Notes: a model not told the origin generated them from the letters alone. Shown: positions 1 through 10,260, counted from the stretch's first letter. The stretch is DNA of 64,000 nucleotides from Bradyrhizobium sp. BR 10289 (GCF_019455385.1 NZ_JACOFR010000008.1:62001-126000), one strand, 5' to 3'. Numbers and translations are program-made.

Positions 1-396
1 CTCCTGTACCGGACCGGAATCCTGGCCCTTGGCATCGACGTCGCGATCGACGAACTCGATCACGGCCATCGCGGCGTTGTCGCCGTAGCGGAAGCCGGCC
101 TTGATGATGCGGGTGTAGCCGCCCTGGCGATCCTTGTAGCGGGGCGCCAGCACGTCGAACAGCTTCTTGACCTGGTCCTTGTCGCGCATCTCGGAGATCG
201 CCTGGCGGCGCATGGACAGGCCGCCCTTCTTGCCGAGGGTCACGAGCTTCTCGACGATCGGACGAAGCTCCTTGGCCTTGGGCAGCGTGGTGACGATCTG
301 CTCGTGCTTGATCAGCGCGGCGCACATGTTGGCGAACATCGCGCGGCGATGCTCGGCCGTGCGGTTGAGCTTCCGATGAACCTTGCCGTGACGCAT
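1..396 (-). CDS. rplQ: 50S ribosomal protein L17 (partial)
   Basis: Large-subunit protein that sits by the exit of the peptide tunnel. The start is the ATG whose complement is at 394-396, giving the family-typical opening [12 protein letters not shown]. 132 codons are visible and the C-terminus runs off the window start, so the stop is not seen. It is the last gene of the alpha operon (rpsM, rpsK, rpoA, rplQ), but a strong hairpin with a U tract separates it from rpoA, so part of its expression may need read-through or its own promoter. Confidence 0.96.
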   Translation of the reverse strand, partial: MRHGKVHRKLNRTAEHRRAMFANMCAALIKHEQIVTTLPKAKELRPIVEKLVTLGKKGGLSMRRQAISEMRDKDQVKKLFDVLAPRYKDRQGGYTRIIKAGFRYGDNAAMAVIEFVDRDVDAKGQDSGPVQE

Positions 397-473
397 GTAA
401 CTATTCCTTGTTTTAGAACTGCCGCGACGGTTCGTCGGACCAGTTGCTCAGGTGGGCTTCCTGCGTTCGCCCG

Positions 474-503
474 TAAAAATGACGGCCGGGGACGCCGGCC
501 GTC
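474..503 (-). terminator. Rho-independent terminator between rpoA and rplQ
   Basis: A perfect 9-bp GC-rich inverted repeat (arms 481-489 and 495-503, 5-base loop) is followed on the minus strand by a run of five U residues (A run at 475-479). It lies directly downstream of the rpoA stop codon. It should end or thin out transcription before rplQ. Confidence 0.8.
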
Positions 504-516
504 ACGGTGAAGTCGA

Positions 517-1548
517 TCAGTAGTGATCTTCGAAGCGCTTGGCGAGCTCGTCGATGTTCTCCGGCGGCCAGCCCGGCACTTCCATGCCGAGATGCAGACC
601 CATCTGGGCCAGCACTTCCTTGATCTCGTTCAGCGACTTGCGGCCGAAGTTCGGCGTGCGAAGCATTTCGGCTTCCGACTTCTGCACGAGGTCGCCGATG
701 TAGACGATGTTGTCGTTCTTCAGGCAGTTGGCCGAACGCACCGACAGCTCGAGCTCGTCCACCTTCTTGAGGAAGGCCGGGTTGAAGGCGAGGTCCGGGA
801 TGATCTCCTGGGCGACTTCCTTGCGCGGCTCTTCGAAGTTGACGAACACGTTGAGCTGATCCTGCAGGATGCGCGCGGCGTAAGCCACCGAGTCATCCGG
901 CGAGATCGCGCCGTTGGTCTCGATCGTCATGGTCAGCTTGTCGTAGTCGAGGATCTGGCCCTCGCGGGTGTTCTCGACCTTGTAGGAGACCTTGCGGACC
1001 GGCGAGTACAGGCTGTCGACCGGGATGAGGCCGATCGGGGCGTCCTCGGGACGATTGCGCTCGGCGGGCACGTAGCCCTTGCCGGTGGCGACCGTGAACT
1101 CCATGCGGATCTCGGCGCCCTCGTCGAGGGTGCAGATCTGGAGCTCCGGGTTGAGCACGACGACATCGCCGACGGTCTGGATGTCACCGGCGGTGACGAC
1201 GCCCGGACCCTGCTTCTTCACGACCATGCGCTTGGGGCCTTCGCCCTGCATCTTGATCGAGATGTCCTTGATGTTGAGCACGATGTCGGTGACGTCCTCA
1301 CGGACGCCAGCGATCGAGGAGAACTCGTGCAGCACGCCGTCGATGTGCACCGACTGCACCGCCGCGCCCTGGAGCGAGGAGAGCAGAATGCGGCGCAGCG
1401 CGTTGCCGAGGGTCTGGCCGAAGCCGCGCTCGAGCGGCTCGGCGACGATGGTCGCAAAGCGGGTCGAATCGCTGCCGGGGGTCACCTGGAGCTTGTTCGG
1501 CCGAATCAGTTCTTGCCAATTTTTCTGGATCGTCACTGTTTCACCCAT
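517..1548 (-). CDS. rpoA: RNA polymerase alpha subunit
   Basis: Alpha subunit of RNA polymerase, which nucleates core assembly and contacts UP elements and activators. The protein is 343 residues from the ATG at 1548 ([11 protein letters not shown]); an in-frame upstream extension to 1629 has no family support. The N-terminal assembly domain carries the motif [10 protein letters not shown]. The C-terminal domain starts near residue 267 with VRSANCLK, where R271 corresponds to the DNA-contacting Arg265 of E. coli. It follows rpsK with a 115-bp gap and is followed by a terminator before rplQ. Confidence 0.98.
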   Translation of the reverse strand: MGETVTIQKNWQELIRPNKLQVTPGSDSTRFATIVAEPLERGFGQTLGNALRRILLSSLQGAAVQSVHIDGVLHEFSSIAGVREDVTDIVLNIKDISIKMQGEGPKRMVVKKQGPGVVTAGDIQTVGDVVVLNPELQICTLDEGAEIRMEFTVATGKGYVPAERNRPEDAPIGLIPVDSLYSPVRKVSYKVENTREGQILDYDKLTMTIETNGAISPDDSVAYAARILQDQLNVFVNFEEPRKEVAQEIIPDLAFNPAFLKKVDELELSVRSANCLKNDNIVYIGDLVQKSEAEMLRTPNFGRKSLNEIKEVLAQMGLHLGMEVPGWPPENIDELAKRFEDHY

Positions 1549-1663
1549 ACAGGCCAGTCGATTTGAGGCATCAAATACTGGCGTTGGAGAAAGGCCGCAG
1601 GTCGCACCCGCGGCTTCTTGCAAAGTCATTGCGGGCGCCGATGCGCCCGCAACTCCTCAAAAA

Positions 1664-2053
1664 TCAAACGCGCCGACGCTTGCGCGGACGGCAACCGTTG
1701 TGCGGGATCGTGGTCACGTCGCGGATCGAGGTGACGGTGAAGCCCGCGGCCTGGAGCGCACGGAGCGCCGACTCGCGGCCCGAACCGGGACCAGCGACCT
1801 CGACTTCCAGCGTGCGCATGCCGTGCTCCTGCGCCTTCTTCGACACGTCTTCGGCGGCAACCTGCGCGGCGTACGGGGTCGACTTGCGCGAACCCTTGAA
1901 GCCCATCGTGCCGGCGGAGGACCAGGCAATCGTGTTGCCCTGCGCGTCGGTGATGGTGATGGTCGTGTTGTTGAACGACGAGTTCACGTGCGCGACGCCG
2001 GAGGCGATGTTCTTGCGCTCACGACGACGAACGCGGGTGGCTTCCTTGCCCAT
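1664..2053 (-). CDS. rpsK: 30S ribosomal protein S11
   Basis: 129-residue platform protein of the small subunit, near the mRNA exit and E site. It opens [15 protein letters not shown] and ends in the basic PRKRRRV tail typical of S11, with the conserved stretch PHNGCRPRK near the end. It is preceded by rpsM and followed by rpoA in the alpha operon. The 132-bp gap upstream of it contains a palindromic repeat rather than a further gene. Confidence 0.98.
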   Translation of the reverse strand: MGKEATRVRRRERKNIASGVAHVNSSFNNTTITITDAQGNTIAWSSAGTMGFKGSRKSTPYAAQVAAEDVSKKAQEHGMRTLEVEVAGPGSGRESALRALQAAGFTVTSIRDVTTIPHNGCRPRKRRRV

Positions 2054-2123
2054 AGATGACCTTTCCTGGAGATCTCAAACGCCGCCGTAATGCCAGCGGC
2101 TACACCTGTGAAAGCAAATAGCG

Positions 2124-2171
2124 AGTAGCGAACGGCGAATAGGGAAACTCCCCTACCCGCCATTCGCCACT
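2124..2171. repeat. Palindromic REP-like element between rpsM and rpsK
   Basis: Imperfect inverted repeat of about 21 bp per arm (2124-2144 and 2150-2171) with a 5-base loop, built from the unit GCGAATAG and its complement. The same unit forms the hairpin between rpsJ and tuf at 15,015-15,046, so this is a dispersed repeat family and not a gene-specific signal. It lies within the transcribed alpha operon and may act as an RNA processing or stability element. Confidence 0.6.
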
Positions 2172-2185
2172 CTCAATTCACCAGT

Positions 2186-2554
2186 TTACTTCTTCTTGCC
2201 GGCGATGGCCTTGGCCGGACCCTTGCGCGTACGCGCATTGGTGTGGGTCCGCTGACCGCGCACCGGCAAACCGCGACGATGGCGCAGGCCGCGATAGCAG
2301 CCGAGGTCCATCAGACGCTTGATGTTGATGCCGACCTCACGACGCAGGTCGCCCTCGACGAGATAGTCGCGGTCGATCACTTCGCGGATCTGGAGCACCT
2401 CGGCGTCGCTGAGCTGATTGACGCGACGATCCTCGGCGATCTTCACTTTCTCCATGATGTCACCGGCGATCTTCGGGCCGATGCCATGGATGTACTGGAG
2501 CGCGATCAGCACGCGCTTGTTGGTGGGAATGTTCACGCCGGCAATACGGGCCAC
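2186..2554 (-). CDS. rpsM: 30S ribosomal protein S13
   Basis: 122-residue head protein that forms the intersubunit bridges to L5 and contacts the P-site tRNA. It shows the family opening ARIAGVNIP, the helix-two-turn-helix segment GIGPKIAG, the motif [13 protein letters not shown] and a Lys-rich C-terminus. First gene of the alpha operon here, downstream of adk by 185 bp. Confidence 0.98.
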   Translation of the reverse strand: MARIAGVNIPTNKRVLIALQYIHGIGPKIAGDIMEKVKIAEDRRVNQLSDAEVLQIREVIDRDYLVEGDLRREVGINIKRLMDLGCYRGLRHRRGLPVRGQRTHTNARTRKGPAKAIAGKKK

Positions 2555-2739
2555 GGCCTTCTCTCCTGTTGCCGACCCTCGTCAGGATCGGGCTTTAAGT
2601 GCTTGCGTTCTCGGGCAGGTGTTCACAAACGCGAACACGACGCCCACCCCCGGTCTTCCTGGGGCCCGGCATCGTATGAAACTATCCGACTTGGATGCGG
2701 GGCTTATTAGGGGATTCCAGGGGCTTTCGTCAACCGCTG

Positions 2740-3609
2740 CTAGCGTTTGGCTCGCTTTTTCGTGACCTTTTTTGGTCCCTTCTTCGAAGCTTTTTTGACG
2801 GCCGTTTTGGCCGTTTTCTTGGCTGCCTTTTTGACCGTTTTCTTGACGGCCTTCTTGGCACCCTTCACGGCCTGTTTGGCCGCTTTCTTGGCGGTTTTGG
2901 TCGATTTGGAGGGCCTTTTAGCCGCTTTCGCGGGCTTTTTCGCCGCCTTCTTCTTCGCTGCCTTGGCCTTTTTGGCCGGGGCCGCCTTCGCGGCGCTGCG
3001 GGCGTGCGTCTTGGGCTCGACCGCCCCCAGCGCCAGCAGCTGGCGGTGGATGGCGCGGGTGACCTCGTCAATTGCCATCATGCCGTCGATGGTGGAGAGC
3101 TTCCGCCGCTCGGAATAGTAGTGAATCAGCGGTTCCGTCTGGCTCCGGTAGCTGGCCAGGCGCTTGGTCAGGACCTCGGGGGTATCGTCGACCCGAACCT
3201 CCTCCCCGCGCTCCCGCATCTGGGCCACGCGGGTCTCGACGCGACTCAGCAGCGCGCTCTCGTTGACGCGGAGCTCGATCACAGCGTCGAGCTTGAGGTG
3301 CTTGTGCTTGAGCAGCTCATCCAGCGCTTCGGCCTGCCCCACGGTGCGCGGGAAGCCGTCGAGGATGAAACCGTTCCTGGCGTCCGGCTGGTCGATGCGA
3401 TCGGAGATGATTCCCACCACGACGTCGTCAGGCACGAGGCCGCCGCCAGCCATGATCTCCTTGGCCTTCAGCCCGACCGGTGTGCCCGCCGCGACGGCTG
3501 CACGCAACATCTCACCGGTCGAGAGCTGGACGATGCCGTAGCGCTGCACCAGCAGCTGCGCCTGGGTCCCCTTACCCGATCCTGGCGGTCCAAGAAGTAT
3601 AATTCTCAT
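2740..3609 (-). CDS. adk: Adenylate kinase with a long Lys/Ala-rich C-terminal tail
   Basis: Cytoplasmic nucleotide kinase (ATP + AMP to 2 ADP). Walker [10 protein letters not shown] is at residues 7-15 and DGFPRT at 84-89. The LID region (about 125-145) is short and has no Cys zinc site. The catalytic part ends near residue 200. Residues 201-289 are a repetitive KKAAK-type tail in which I count 35 Lys among 89 residues, resembling the tails of histone H1-like proteins. Usual bacterial adenylate kinases are about 180-220 residues, so the tail is an addition. It lies between secY and rpsM, a common spc-operon position for adk. Confidence 0.95.
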   Translation of the reverse strand: MRIILLGPPGSGKGTQAQLLVQRYGIVQLSTGEMLRAAVAAGTPVGLKAKEIMAGGGLVPDDVVVGIISDRIDQPDARNGFILDGFPRTVGQAEALDELLKHKHLKLDAVIELRVNESALLSRVETRVAQMRERGEEVRVDDTPEVLTKRLASYRSQTEPLIHYYSERRKLSTIDGMMAIDEVTRAIHRQLLALGAVEPKTHARSAAKAAPAKKAKAAKKKAAKKPAKAAKRPSKSTKTAKKAAKQAVKGAKKAVKKTVKKAAKKTAKTAVKKASKKGPKKVTKKRAKR

Positions 3610-3844
3610 CGGCGTACGCCCCCCGATTGGTGAGCGATACGTCGCGCACCTGTGTTTGAAAGTTCAGCAACAGTGCAAACCATAATCGGCGCCGCACCGC
3701 TACCCATATCATAAGGGAGCGGACGGGCGGACGCCAAGAAGGGCTTTGAAATCAGCGATTGCGCCGCGTCGGGAGCCGCTCTGCCGAAGCCACCGAACGG
3801 CTTGTCGACTGCTTGCACGGGCGCCGCGCGTTGCTCGCGTGGCG

Positions 3845-3872
3845 AATCGGCGGCGCGGTCGCGCCGCCGATT
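3845..3872. promoter_or_regulatory. Strong hairpin between secY and adk
   Basis: Perfect 12-bp inverted repeat (arms 3845-3856 and 3861-3872, loop 4) just downstream of the secY stop codon. No U tract follows on the minus strand, so it looks more like a 3'-end stabiliser or a partial attenuator than an intrinsic terminator. The remainder of the 270-bp secY-adk gap (3610-3879) shows no convincing gene. Confidence 0.55.
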
Positions 3873-3879
3873 GAAGCGC

Positions 3880-5211
3880 TTAGCGGCGGCGGCCGCGCAG
3901 CTTCGACTTGCGGATCAGGCCTTCGTACTGATGGGCCAGCAGATAGCCCTGCACCTGCGCCACGGTGTCCATGGTGACACTGACGACGATCAGCAGCGAG
4001 GTGCCGCCGAAGTAGAACGGCACCGAGGCGTAGGAGATCAGGATCTCCGGGATCAAGCAGACGATCGCGAGATAGATCGCACCTAACACGGTAATACGCG
4101 ACAGCACGTAATCGATATATTCGGCGGTGCGCTCGCCGGGACGGATGCCCGGAATGAAGCCGCCATGTTTCTTCAGATTGTCCGCGGTCTCGGTCGGGTT
4201 GAACACGATCGCGGTATAGAAGAACGCGAAGAACACGATCAGCGCGAGATAGAGGATCAGGAACAGCGGACGGCCATGGCCGAGCTGGGTGGTGATCCAC
4301 TGGAACCATTCCGGCCCGCTGCCCGCGTTGAAGTTCGCAACCGTGGTCGGCAGCAGCAGCAGCGAAGACGCGAAGATCGGCGGGATCACGCCCGAGGTGT
4401 TGAGCTTGAGCGGCAGATGCGAGGACTGGCCCTCGAACATCTTGTTGCCGACCTGGCGCTTCGGATACTGGATCAGCAGCCGGCGCTGGGCGCGCTCCAT
4501 GAACACGATGAAGGCGATCACGGCGACCGCCATCACGATCACGACCAGGATCAGGCCGGTCGACATCGCGCCCTGACGGCCGAGCTCCAGCATGTTGGCG
4601 AGCGCGGCGGGCAGCTCGGCGACGATGCCAGAGAGAATGATCAGCGAGATGCCGTTGCCGATGCCGCGCGAGGTGATCTGCTCGCCGAGCCACATCAGGA
4701 ACATGGTGCCGCCGGTCAGCGTGATCGCCGTGGACAGGCGGAAGAACATGCCGGGATCGCTGACGACATTGCCGGCGCCTTCGAGGCCGACCGCAATGCC
4801 GTAGGACTGGAACGCGGCCAAGATGACCGTGAGATAGCGGGTGTACTGGTTCAGCAGCTTGCGGCCCGCCTCACCTTCCTTCTTCAGCGCCTCGAGCTGC
4901 GGCGAGACGGTGGTGAGGAGCTGGATGATGATCGAGGCCGAGATGTACGGCATGATGTTCAGCGCGAAGATCGCCATGCGGTGGATGCCGCCGCCGGCGA
5001 ACATATTGAACATGCCGAGGATGCCGCCCGCCTGGGACTTGAACACCTGCTCCCAGATGTTGGGATCGATGCCGGGCAGAGGGATGTAGGTCCCGAGCCG
5101 ATAAACGAGCAGCGCACCCAGGGTGAACCAGATGCGCTTCTTCAGTTCGTCGGCCTTGGCAAACGCGCCGAAATTGAGGTTGGCTGCCAGTTGTTCCGCT
5201 GCAGAGACCAT
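3880..5211 (-). CDS. secY: Preprotein translocase channel subunit SecY
   Basis: 443-residue inner-membrane channel of the Sec translocon, partner of SecE (also in this window). The sequence shows about ten hydrophobic segments, the plug region near PLPGIDPN and the periplasmic/cytosolic loops typical of SecY, ending in a basic tail RKSKLRGRRR. It follows rplO by 149 bp and precedes adk. A hairpin lies on each side of the gene. Confidence 0.98.
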   Translation of the reverse strand: MVSAAEQLAANLNFGAFAKADELKKRIWFTLGALLVYRLGTYIPLPGIDPNIWEQVFKSQAGGILGMFNMFAGGGIHRMAIFALNIMPYISASIIIQLLTTVSPQLEALKKEGEAGRKLLNQYTRYLTVILAAFQSYGIAVGLEGAGNVVSDPGMFFRLSTAITLTGGTMFLMWLGEQITSRGIGNGISLIILSGIVAELPAALANMLELGRQGAMSTGLILVVIVMAVAVIAFIVFMERAQRRLLIQYPKRQVGNKMFEGQSSHLPLKLNTSGVIPPIFASSLLLLPTTVANFNAGSGPEWFQWITTQLGHGRPLFLILYLALIVFFAFFYTAIVFNPTETADNLKKHGGFIPGIRPGERTAEYIDYVLSRITVLGAIYLAIVCLIPEILISYASVPFYFGGTSLLIVVSVTMDTVAQVQGYLLAHQYEGLIRKSKLRGRRR

Positions 5212-5324
5212 CTTGGACTTTCTCCCGCCGCCTGTTGCGCCGTCATGCCCGCGGCCGGGCTAAATAGAGCGGACGCCGGACATTATCTGGGGCTCTGCTT
5301 CGATAAGTCCACGTCCCGCATGCG

Positions 5325-5347
5325 TAAAGGCCCGCGAGGCGCGGGCC
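5325..5347 (-). terminator. Weak terminator or attenuator after rplO
   Basis: 8-bp perfect GC-rich stem (5329-5336 and 5340-5347, loop 3) followed on the minus strand by UUUACG. It sits 13 bases downstream of the rplO stop and before secY, so it could lower secY expression relative to the ribosomal genes. The U tract is short, so strong termination is not expected. Confidence 0.5.
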
Positions 5348-5360
5348 AATGACGCAGTTG

Positions 5361-5846
5361 TTACGCCGCCTCGCCTTCTTCCTTGGCAGGGGCGAGGATC
5401 TTCACCGAACCGCCGGCCTTCTCGACCGCGGCGATCGCGGTCTTGGTGGCGCCGTGCACCTCGATGTTGAGCTTGGACTTGAGCTCGCCGCGGCCGAGCA
5501 GCCGCAGGCCGGCCTTGGCGCGGCGCAGCACGCCCGCCTTCACCAGGGCCTCCATGGTCACGGCGCTGCCGGTGTCGATCTTCTTGGCATCGACGGCGTC
5601 CTGGAGCCGGTCGAGATTGATCTCGGCGAACTCGACGCGGAAGATGTTGTTGAAGCCGCGCTTGGGCAGACGGCGATGCAACGGCATCTGACCGCCTTCG
5701 AAACCCTTGATGCGCACGCCCGAACGCGCGGTCTGGCCCTTGCCGCCGCGGCCGGACTGCTTGCCCTTGCCCGAACCGATGCCGCGGCCGACGCGCATAC
5801 GCTTCTTGCGCGAGCCGGCGTTGTCGGCGATATCGCTGAGCTTCAT
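5361..5846 (-). CDS. rplO: 50S ribosomal protein L15
   Basis: 161-residue late-assembly protein of the large subunit. The ATG at 5846 gives [20 protein letters not shown], the usual L15 start; the longer frame to 5894 is not supported. The N-terminal Gly/Arg-rich extension ([10 protein letters not shown] through [15 protein letters not shown]) threads into 23S rRNA. It lies between rpmD and secY in the spc operon. Confidence 0.97.
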   Translation of the reverse strand: MKLSDIADNAGSRKKRMRVGRGIGSGKGKQSGRGGKGQTARSGVRIKGFEGGQMPLHRRLPKRGFNNIFRVEFAEINLDRLQDAVDAKKIDTGSAVTMEALVKAGVLRRAKAGLRLLGRGELKSKLNIEVHGATKTAIAAVEKAGGSVKILAPAKEEGEAA

Positions 5847-5921
5847 CGCCCTTCTCCTTGTGTCTTGCGCACGATCTTCACCGAAAACAGGCAACCTGCC
5901 TTCGGGATCGCGCGCCGCTTC

Positions 5922-6116
5922 TTACTTCTCGTCGACGATACGGACGAGATGGTGAACCTTCTCGATCATGCCGCGCACCGCAGGCGTGTCCTGCAGTTCG
6001 CTGGTACGGCCGATCTTGTTGAGCTTGAGCCCGATCAGCGTCGAGCGCTGCGAGTGATGGCGGCGGATCGCGCTGCCGATCTGCTCGAGCTTGATCGTCT
6101 TGCTGGCCTTGGCCAT
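5922..6116 (-). CDS. rpmD: 50S ribosomal protein L30
   Basis: 64-residue single-domain protein of the large subunit. It has the family core [23 protein letters not shown] and [12 protein letters not shown]. The gene starts 23 bp after the rpsE stop codon and is followed by rplO, the conserved spc-operon order. Confidence 0.96.
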   Translation of the reverse strand: MAKASKTIKLEQIGSAIRRHHSQRSTLIGLKLNKIGRTSELQDTPAVRGMIEKVHHLVRIVDEK

Positions 6117-6139
6117 GGGGATCTACTCCAGAGATTCCG

Positions 6140-6733
6140 TTAGTCGGCAGCCGCCTCGGCATCGCCACCGATACGGCGCGACTGCAGAGTGGACACCTTG
6201 ATGTTGCGGCGGGCTGCGACCGAACGCGGCGAATCCTGATGCTTCAGCGCGTCGAAGGTCGCGCGAACCATGTTGTAGGGGTTCGACGAGCCGATCGACT
6301 TGGCGACCACGTCCTGGACGCCGAGCGTCTCGAACACGGCGCGCATCGGGCCGCCGGCGATGATGCCGGTACCGGCCGGAGCTGCACGCAGGTAGACACG
6401 GCCCGCGCCATGACGGCCGGCGATGTCGTGATGCAGCGTGCGGCCCTCGCGCAGCGACACACGGGTCAAATTGCGCTTGGCGGACTCGGTGGCCTTGCGG
6501 ATCGCCTCGGGCACTTCGCGCGCCTTGCCGTGACCGAAGCCGGCGCGGCCCTTCTGGTCGCCGATCACGACCAGCGCTGCGAAACCGAAGCGCTTGCCGC
6601 CCTTGACCACCTTCGCCACGCGGTTGATGTGGACGAGCTTATCAACGAACTCGCTGTCGCGCTCCTCGCGCTCCTTGCGCTCACGTCCGCCGCCGCGCTG
6701 ATCGCGTCCACCACGCTGTTCGCGTTCTGCCAT
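6140..6733 (-). CDS. rpsE: 30S ribosomal protein S5
   Basis: 197-residue protein of the mRNA entry site that influences decoding accuracy. An Arg/Glu/Gly-rich leader of about 26 residues precedes the dsRNA-binding-like domain ([18 protein letters not shown]). The loop [17 protein letters not shown] and the C-terminal domain with [18 protein letters not shown] are typical. It is flanked by rplR and rpmD. Confidence 0.97.
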   Translation of the reverse strand: MAEREQRGGRDQRGGGRERKEREERDSEFVDKLVHINRVAKVVKGGKRFGFAALVVIGDQKGRAGFGHGKAREVPEAIRKATESAKRNLTRVSLREGRTLHHDIAGRHGAGRVYLRAAPAGTGIIAGGPMRAVFETLGVQDVVAKSIGSSNPYNMVRATFDALKHQDSPRSVAARRNIKVSTLQSRRIGGDAEAAAD

Positions 6734-6780
6734 GGTTTTTCCAATCCTTCAGAGGCTTGCGCCTCAATCCTCAAATTCTG

Positions 6781-7143
6781 TTAGAAGCTCAGCCCGCTCT
6801 CACGCGCGGCGTCGGCGAGAGCCTTGACGCGCCCGTGGTAGAGGTAGCTGCCGCGATCGAACACGACTTCCTTGACGCCCTTCTCGGCGGCACGCTCGGC
6901 CAGCAGCTTGCCGACCGCCTTCGCCGCATCGATGTCGGCGCCGGTCTTGCCGCCGTCGCGCATCGCCTTCTCGAGCGAGGAGGCAGAGGCCAGCGTCTCG
7001 CCCTTCAGATCGTCGATGACCTGGGCGTAGATGTGCTTGGACGAGCGGAACACCGACAGACGCGGACGGCCACCACCGGAGCGGCGCAGCTTCAGCCGCA
7101 CACTCCGCTTGCGCCGGGCATTCGTAACCTTGGCTTTGGACAT
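6781..7143 (-). CDS. rplR: 50S ribosomal protein L18
   Basis: 120-residue 5S rRNA-binding protein, working with L5 in the central protuberance. It has the basic N-terminal arm [14 protein letters not shown] and the end motif [21 protein letters not shown]. It begins 11 bp after the rplF stop codon. No unusual feature is seen. Confidence 0.97.
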   Translation of the reverse strand: MSKAKVTNARRKRSVRLKLRRSGGGRPRLSVFRSSKHIYAQVIDDLKGETLASASSLEKAMRDGGKTGADIDAAKAVGKLLAERAAEKGVKEVVFDRGSYLYHGRVKALADAARESGLSF

Positions 7144-7154
7144 GACCGGCTCCG

Positions 7155-7688
7155 TTACTTCTTCTTGCCTTCCTTGCGGAAGATGAATTCGCCAACATAC
7201 TTGACGCCCTTGCCCTTGTAGGGCTCCGGCGGGCGATAGCTGCGGATCTCGGCCGCGACCTGGCCGACGCGCTGGATGTCGCTGCCCGACACCGTGATCT
7301 CGGTCGGCTTCGGCACGGCGATCGTGATCCCTTCCGGGATCTGGTAGATAACGTCGTGGCTGTAGCCGAGCGCGAGCTGCAGGTTCTTGCCCTGCATCGC
7401 GGCGCGGTAACCGACGCCGGTGATCTCGAGCTTCTTCTCGAAGCCCTTGGTGACGCCTTCGACCAGATTCGCGACCTGGGCGCGAGCGGTACCGTACAGC
7501 GCGCGGGCGCGGTTGGTCTCGGCGCGCGGCTTGACCTTGATCTGGCCGCTCTCGAGCTTCACCTCGACGTCGTCATGAACGACGAACTGAAGCTGGCCCT
7601 TCGGCCCCTTCATCTTGACGGTCTGCCCATCGACGGTCGCGGTCACACCCGACGGAACCGCCACAGGCCTTTTGCCAACTCGTGACAT
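7155..7688 (-). CDS. rplF: 50S ribosomal protein L6
   Basis: 177-residue protein near the sarcin-ricin loop, where it helps form the factor-binding site. The ATG at 7688 gives [15 protein letters not shown]; the 17-residue upstream extension is not family-like. Two alpha/beta repeats are followed by the conserved end [13 protein letters not shown]. It lies 16 bp after rpsH. Confidence 0.97.
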   Translation of the reverse strand: MSRVGKRPVAVPSGVTATVDGQTVKMKGPKGQLQFVVHDDVEVKLESGQIKVKPRAETNRARALYGTARAQVANLVEGVTKGFEKKLEITGVGYRAAMQGKNLQLALGYSHDVIYQIPEGITIAVPKPTEITVSGSDIQRVGQVAAEIRSYRPPEPYKGKGVKYVGEFIFRKEGKKK

Positions 7689-7704
7689 GGATGAAAAATC
7701 CTTC

Positions 7705-8103
7705 TCAGAACACCGTGAAGAGGACTTCACCGCCCACATTCGCGTCGCGCGCGCTGTGGTCGGCCATGATCCCCTTCGGCGTCGACAACACCGAAATGCC
7801 GAGCCCGTTGTTGACCCGCGGCAGGTTCTTCACCGAGGCGTAGACGCGGCGCCCGGGCTTGGAGACACGTTCGATCTCGCGGATGACGGGCTCGCCGTCG
7901 AAATACTTCAGCTCGATCTCGATCTCGCTGCGGCCCGAGGAGTGCTCGAGCGTGGCGTAGCCGCGGATGTAGCCCTCGGTCTTGAGGACCTCGAGCACGT
8001 TCTCGCGCATCTTCGAGCCGGGCGTCGAGACCTTGGTCTTCGATCGCATCTGCGCGTTGCGGATGCGGGTGATCAGATCGCTGATTGGATCGTGCGTAGA
8101 CAT
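7705..8103 (-). CDS. rpsH: 30S ribosomal protein S8
   Basis: 132-residue primary binder of the 16S rRNA central domain. It starts with [17 protein letters not shown] and carries the C-terminal [16 protein letters not shown] motif. In E. coli S8 represses the spc operon by binding near the rplE start; whether that happens here cannot be read from the sequence. Confidence 0.97.
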   Translation of the reverse strand: MSTHDPISDLITRIRNAQMRSKTKVSTPGSKMRENVLEVLKTEGYIRGYATLEHSSGRSEIEIELKYFDGEPVIREIERVSKPGRRVYASVKNLPRVNNGLGISVLSTPKGIMADHSARDANVGGEVLFTVF

Positions 8104-8117
8104 CTAAACGACCCTCC

Positions 8118-8423
8118 TTACCAGCTCGACTTGACGAGGCCCGGGACCATGCCCTTGGAGCCAAGGTCGCGGAGCGCGATACGGGACAGCTTGTTCTTGC
8201 GATAGTTCGAGCGCGGGCGGCCCGACAGCTCGCAACGCAGACGGATGCGGGTCGCCGACGAATTGCGCGGCATTTCCGCGAGCTTCAGGGTGGCGGCGAA
8301 CCGCTCCTCCATCGGCAGCGTCTTGTCGGCGATGATCGCCTTCAACCGTTCGCGCTTCGGGGCGGCGTTCTTCACCATCCGCTTGCGCCGGTTGTTCTTC
8401 TCGACTGAACTCTTCTTTGCCAT
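8118..8423 (-). CDS. rpsN: 30S ribosomal protein S14 (zinc-independent form)
   Basis: 101-residue head protein. The length and the lack of a CxxC...CxxC cluster (a single Cys, in [11 protein letters not shown]) identify the long, zinc-independent form. The conserved [15 protein letters not shown] block is intact. It lies between rplE (46 bp) and rpsH (14 bp). Confidence 0.97.
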   Translation of the reverse strand: MAKKSSVEKNNRRKRMVKNAAPKRERLKAIIADKTLPMEERFAATLKLAEMPRNSSATRIRLRCELSGRPRSNYRKNKLSRIALRDLGSKGMVPGLVKSSW

Positions 8424-8469
8424 GCTTGGCTCCTGGGTATCCGCGTTTGAGAGGCTTTAGGTCAGCGTC

Positions 8470-9027
8470 TCACTGCCGGAACGGGAAATTGAAAGCGGTC
8501 AACAAGGCCCTCGCCTCTTCGTCGGTCTTGGCCGTGGTGCAGACCGTGATGTCCATACCGCGGGCTTCGGTGACCTTGTCGAAGTCGATCTCGGGGAAAA
8601 TGATGTGCTCCTTGATGCCGAGCGAGTAGTTGCCGCGGCCGTCAAAGCTCTTCGGGTTCAGGCCGCGGAAGTCGCGGACGCGCGGCAGCGCGACGTTGAC
8701 CAGGCGATCGATGAACTCGTACATGTGGGCCTTGCGCAGCGTGACCTTACAGCCGATCGGCTGGTTCTCACGCAGCTTGAAGGTCGCGATCGCGATACGC
8801 GAGTAGGTCACGATCGCCTTCTGGCCGGCGATCTGGGTCAGCTCGGCAGCGGCGGTCTCGGCCTTCTTGCGATCATTGACGCTGTCGCCAACGCCCATGT
8901 TCAGCACGACCTTGTCCAGGCGAGGAACCTGCATCACGTTCTCATAACCGAACTTCTCGGTCATGGCCGTGCGGATCTTCGCGTCGTATTCCGCGCGCAG
9001 GCGCGGGGTGTAAGCGGCCTCAGCCAT
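8470..9027 (-). CDS. rplE: 50S ribosomal protein L5
   Basis: 185-residue 5S rRNA-binding protein of the central protuberance that bridges to S13. The chosen ATG at 9027 gives [15 protein letters not shown] and overlaps the rplX stop codon by 8 bp, which suggests translational coupling. Conserved segments include [14 protein letters not shown] and [19 protein letters not shown]. Confidence 0.97.
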   Translation of the reverse strand: MAEAAYTPRLRAEYDAKIRTAMTEKFGYENVMQVPRLDKVVLNMGVGDSVNDRKKAETAAAELTQIAGQKAIVTYSRIAIATFKLRENQPIGCKVTLRKAHMYEFIDRLVNVALPRVRDFRGLNPKSFDGRGNYSLGIKEHIIFPEIDFDKVTEARGMDITVCTTAKTDEEARALLTAFNFPFRQ

Positions 9028-9334
9028 CGATCTCAGCTCCCGAGCGCTTGGCGATGCGGACCTTCTTGCCGTCCGCCAGAATCTTGAATCCGACGCGGGT
9101 CGGCTTTCCGTCTTTGCCGACATACGCGATGTTGGACAGTTGGATCGGCGACTCCTTGGAGATGATGCCGCCCTCCTGGGCCTGCGTCTGCTTCTGGTGA
9201 CGCTTGACCATGTTGATGCCGCGCACCAGCGCCGTGCCGGCGTCGGGACGAACCTCGAACACTTCACCGGTGCGACCCTTGTCGCGGCCGGTCAGCACGA
9301 CGACCTTGTCGCCCTTGCGGATCTTGGCAGCCAT
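9020..9334 (-). CDS. rplX: 50S ribosomal protein L24
   Basis: 104-residue assembly-initiator protein with an N-terminal KOW motif ([20 protein letters not shown]). The ATG at 9334 shares one base with the rplN stop (TAATG), and its own stop lies inside the start of rplE. The chain rplN-rplX-rplE is thus physically coupled. Confidence 0.97.
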   Translation of the reverse strand: MAAKIRKGDKVVVLTGRDKGRTGEVFEVRPDAGTALVRGINMVKRHQKQTQAQEGGIISKESPIQLSNIAYVGKDGKPTRVGFKILADGKKVRIAKRSGAEIDG

Positions 9335-9702
9335 TACAGCACCTCCGGCGCGAGCGAGATGATCTTCATGTGGTTCTTGGCGCGCAGCTCGCGCGGCACG
9401 GGCCCGAAGATACGGGTGCCGACCGGCTCGGACTGGTTGTTGATCAGAACGGCGGCGTTGCGGTCGAAGCGGATGACCGAACCGTCGGCGCGGCGGATGT
9501 CCTTGCGGACGCGCACCACGACGGCCTTCATCACGTCGCCCTTCTTCACCTTGCCACGCGGAATCGCTTCCTTGATCGAGACGACGATGATGTCGCCGAT
9601 CGTGGCGTAGCGGCGCTTGGAACCCCCGAGCACCTTGATACACATGACACGGCGTGCGCCAGAATTGTCGGCCACGTCGAGGTTGGTCTGCATCTGAATC
9701 AT
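9334..9702 (-). CDS. rplN: 50S ribosomal protein L14
   Basis: 122-residue protein of the subunit interface. It starts [19 protein letters not shown] and contains [22 protein letters not shown] and [11 protein letters not shown], all diagnostic for L14. An 84-bp gap separates it from rpsQ. Its stop overlaps the rplX start by one base. Confidence 0.98.
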   Translation of the reverse strand: MIQMQTNLDVADNSGARRVMCIKVLGGSKRRYATIGDIIVVSIKEAIPRGKVKKGDVMKAVVVRVRKDIRRADGSVIRFDRNAAVLINNQSEPVGTRIFGPVPRELRAKNHMKIISLAPEVL

Positions 9703-9786
9703 TGATGCACCTCGTCCTCTTTCTCTTTGCGCCAGCCCAGCCGGCGCTCAACATTTCCCTGAAGTCAGTCGGCTAAAGCCAACCGA

Positions 9787-10035
9787 TCAGGCGCTTTTCT
9801 TGTGTTCGCCCCGGATCACGACCCAGCGCTTCAACTTCGAAATCGGCTTCGATTCCTCGATCCACACCATGTCGCCCGGCTTGAACTCGTTGCTCTCGTC
9901 GTGCGCGTGGTAGTTCTTCGACCGGCGGATCGTCTTCTTGTAGATCGGGTGCGTGAAGCGGCGGTCGACGCGCACCACGATGGTCTTGGCTTGCTTGTCG
10001 CTGACGACCACGCCCTGCAAAGTACGTTTCGGCAT
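9787..10035 (-). CDS. rpsQ: 30S ribosomal protein S17
   Basis: 82-residue OB-fold primary binder of 16S rRNA. The ATG at 10035 gives [18 protein letters not shown]; upstream in-frame sequence overlaps rpmC and is not S17-like. The motif [19 protein letters not shown] is conserved. It follows rpmC by 13 bp. Confidence 0.97.
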   Translation of the reverse strand: MPKRTLQGVVVSDKQAKTIVVRVDRRFTHPIYKKTIRRSKNYHAHDESNEFKPGDMVWIEESKPISKLKRWVVIRGEHKKSA

Positions 10036-10048
10036 CTTCGTAAGCCTC

Positions 10049-10255
10049 TTACTTCTTCTTCGCGCGCGTCTGCGCGGCGACGGTCTTGATCCGGGCGATG
10101 TCACGGCGAGCCTCGCGCAGGCGCGAGGTGTTCTCGAGCTGCCCGGTGGCGCGCTGGAAGCGCAGGTTGAAGCGCTCCTTCTTCAGGTTCAGGATGGCGT
10201 CATCCTGCTGGTCGGGGCTCATCGCGCGGATGTCTTCGATCTTCATCTGTGCCAT
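10049..10255 (-). CDS. rpmC: 50S ribosomal protein L29
   Basis: 68-residue helical protein at the tunnel exit, close to the L23 docking platform. It reads [17 protein letters not shown] and contains [29 protein letters not shown]. An in-frame ATG two codons upstream (10261) overlaps the rplP stop codon and could also be used. Confidence 0.94.
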   Translation of the reverse strand: MAQMKIEDIRAMSPDQQDDAILNLKKERFNLRFQRATGQLENTSRLREARRDIARIKTVAAQTRAKKK

Positions 10256-10260
10256 GGCCA

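Noticed and set aside
2740..3007. Repetitive DNA at the 3' end of adk, considered as a repeat array or CRISPR
   Set aside because: The repeats are degenerate Lys/Ala codons in frame with adk; there are no spacers and no exact direct repeats of CRISPR size.
3752..4693. 313-codon minus-strand frame overlapping secY
   Set aside because: Out of frame with secY, extremely Arg-rich, no start signal; a shadow.
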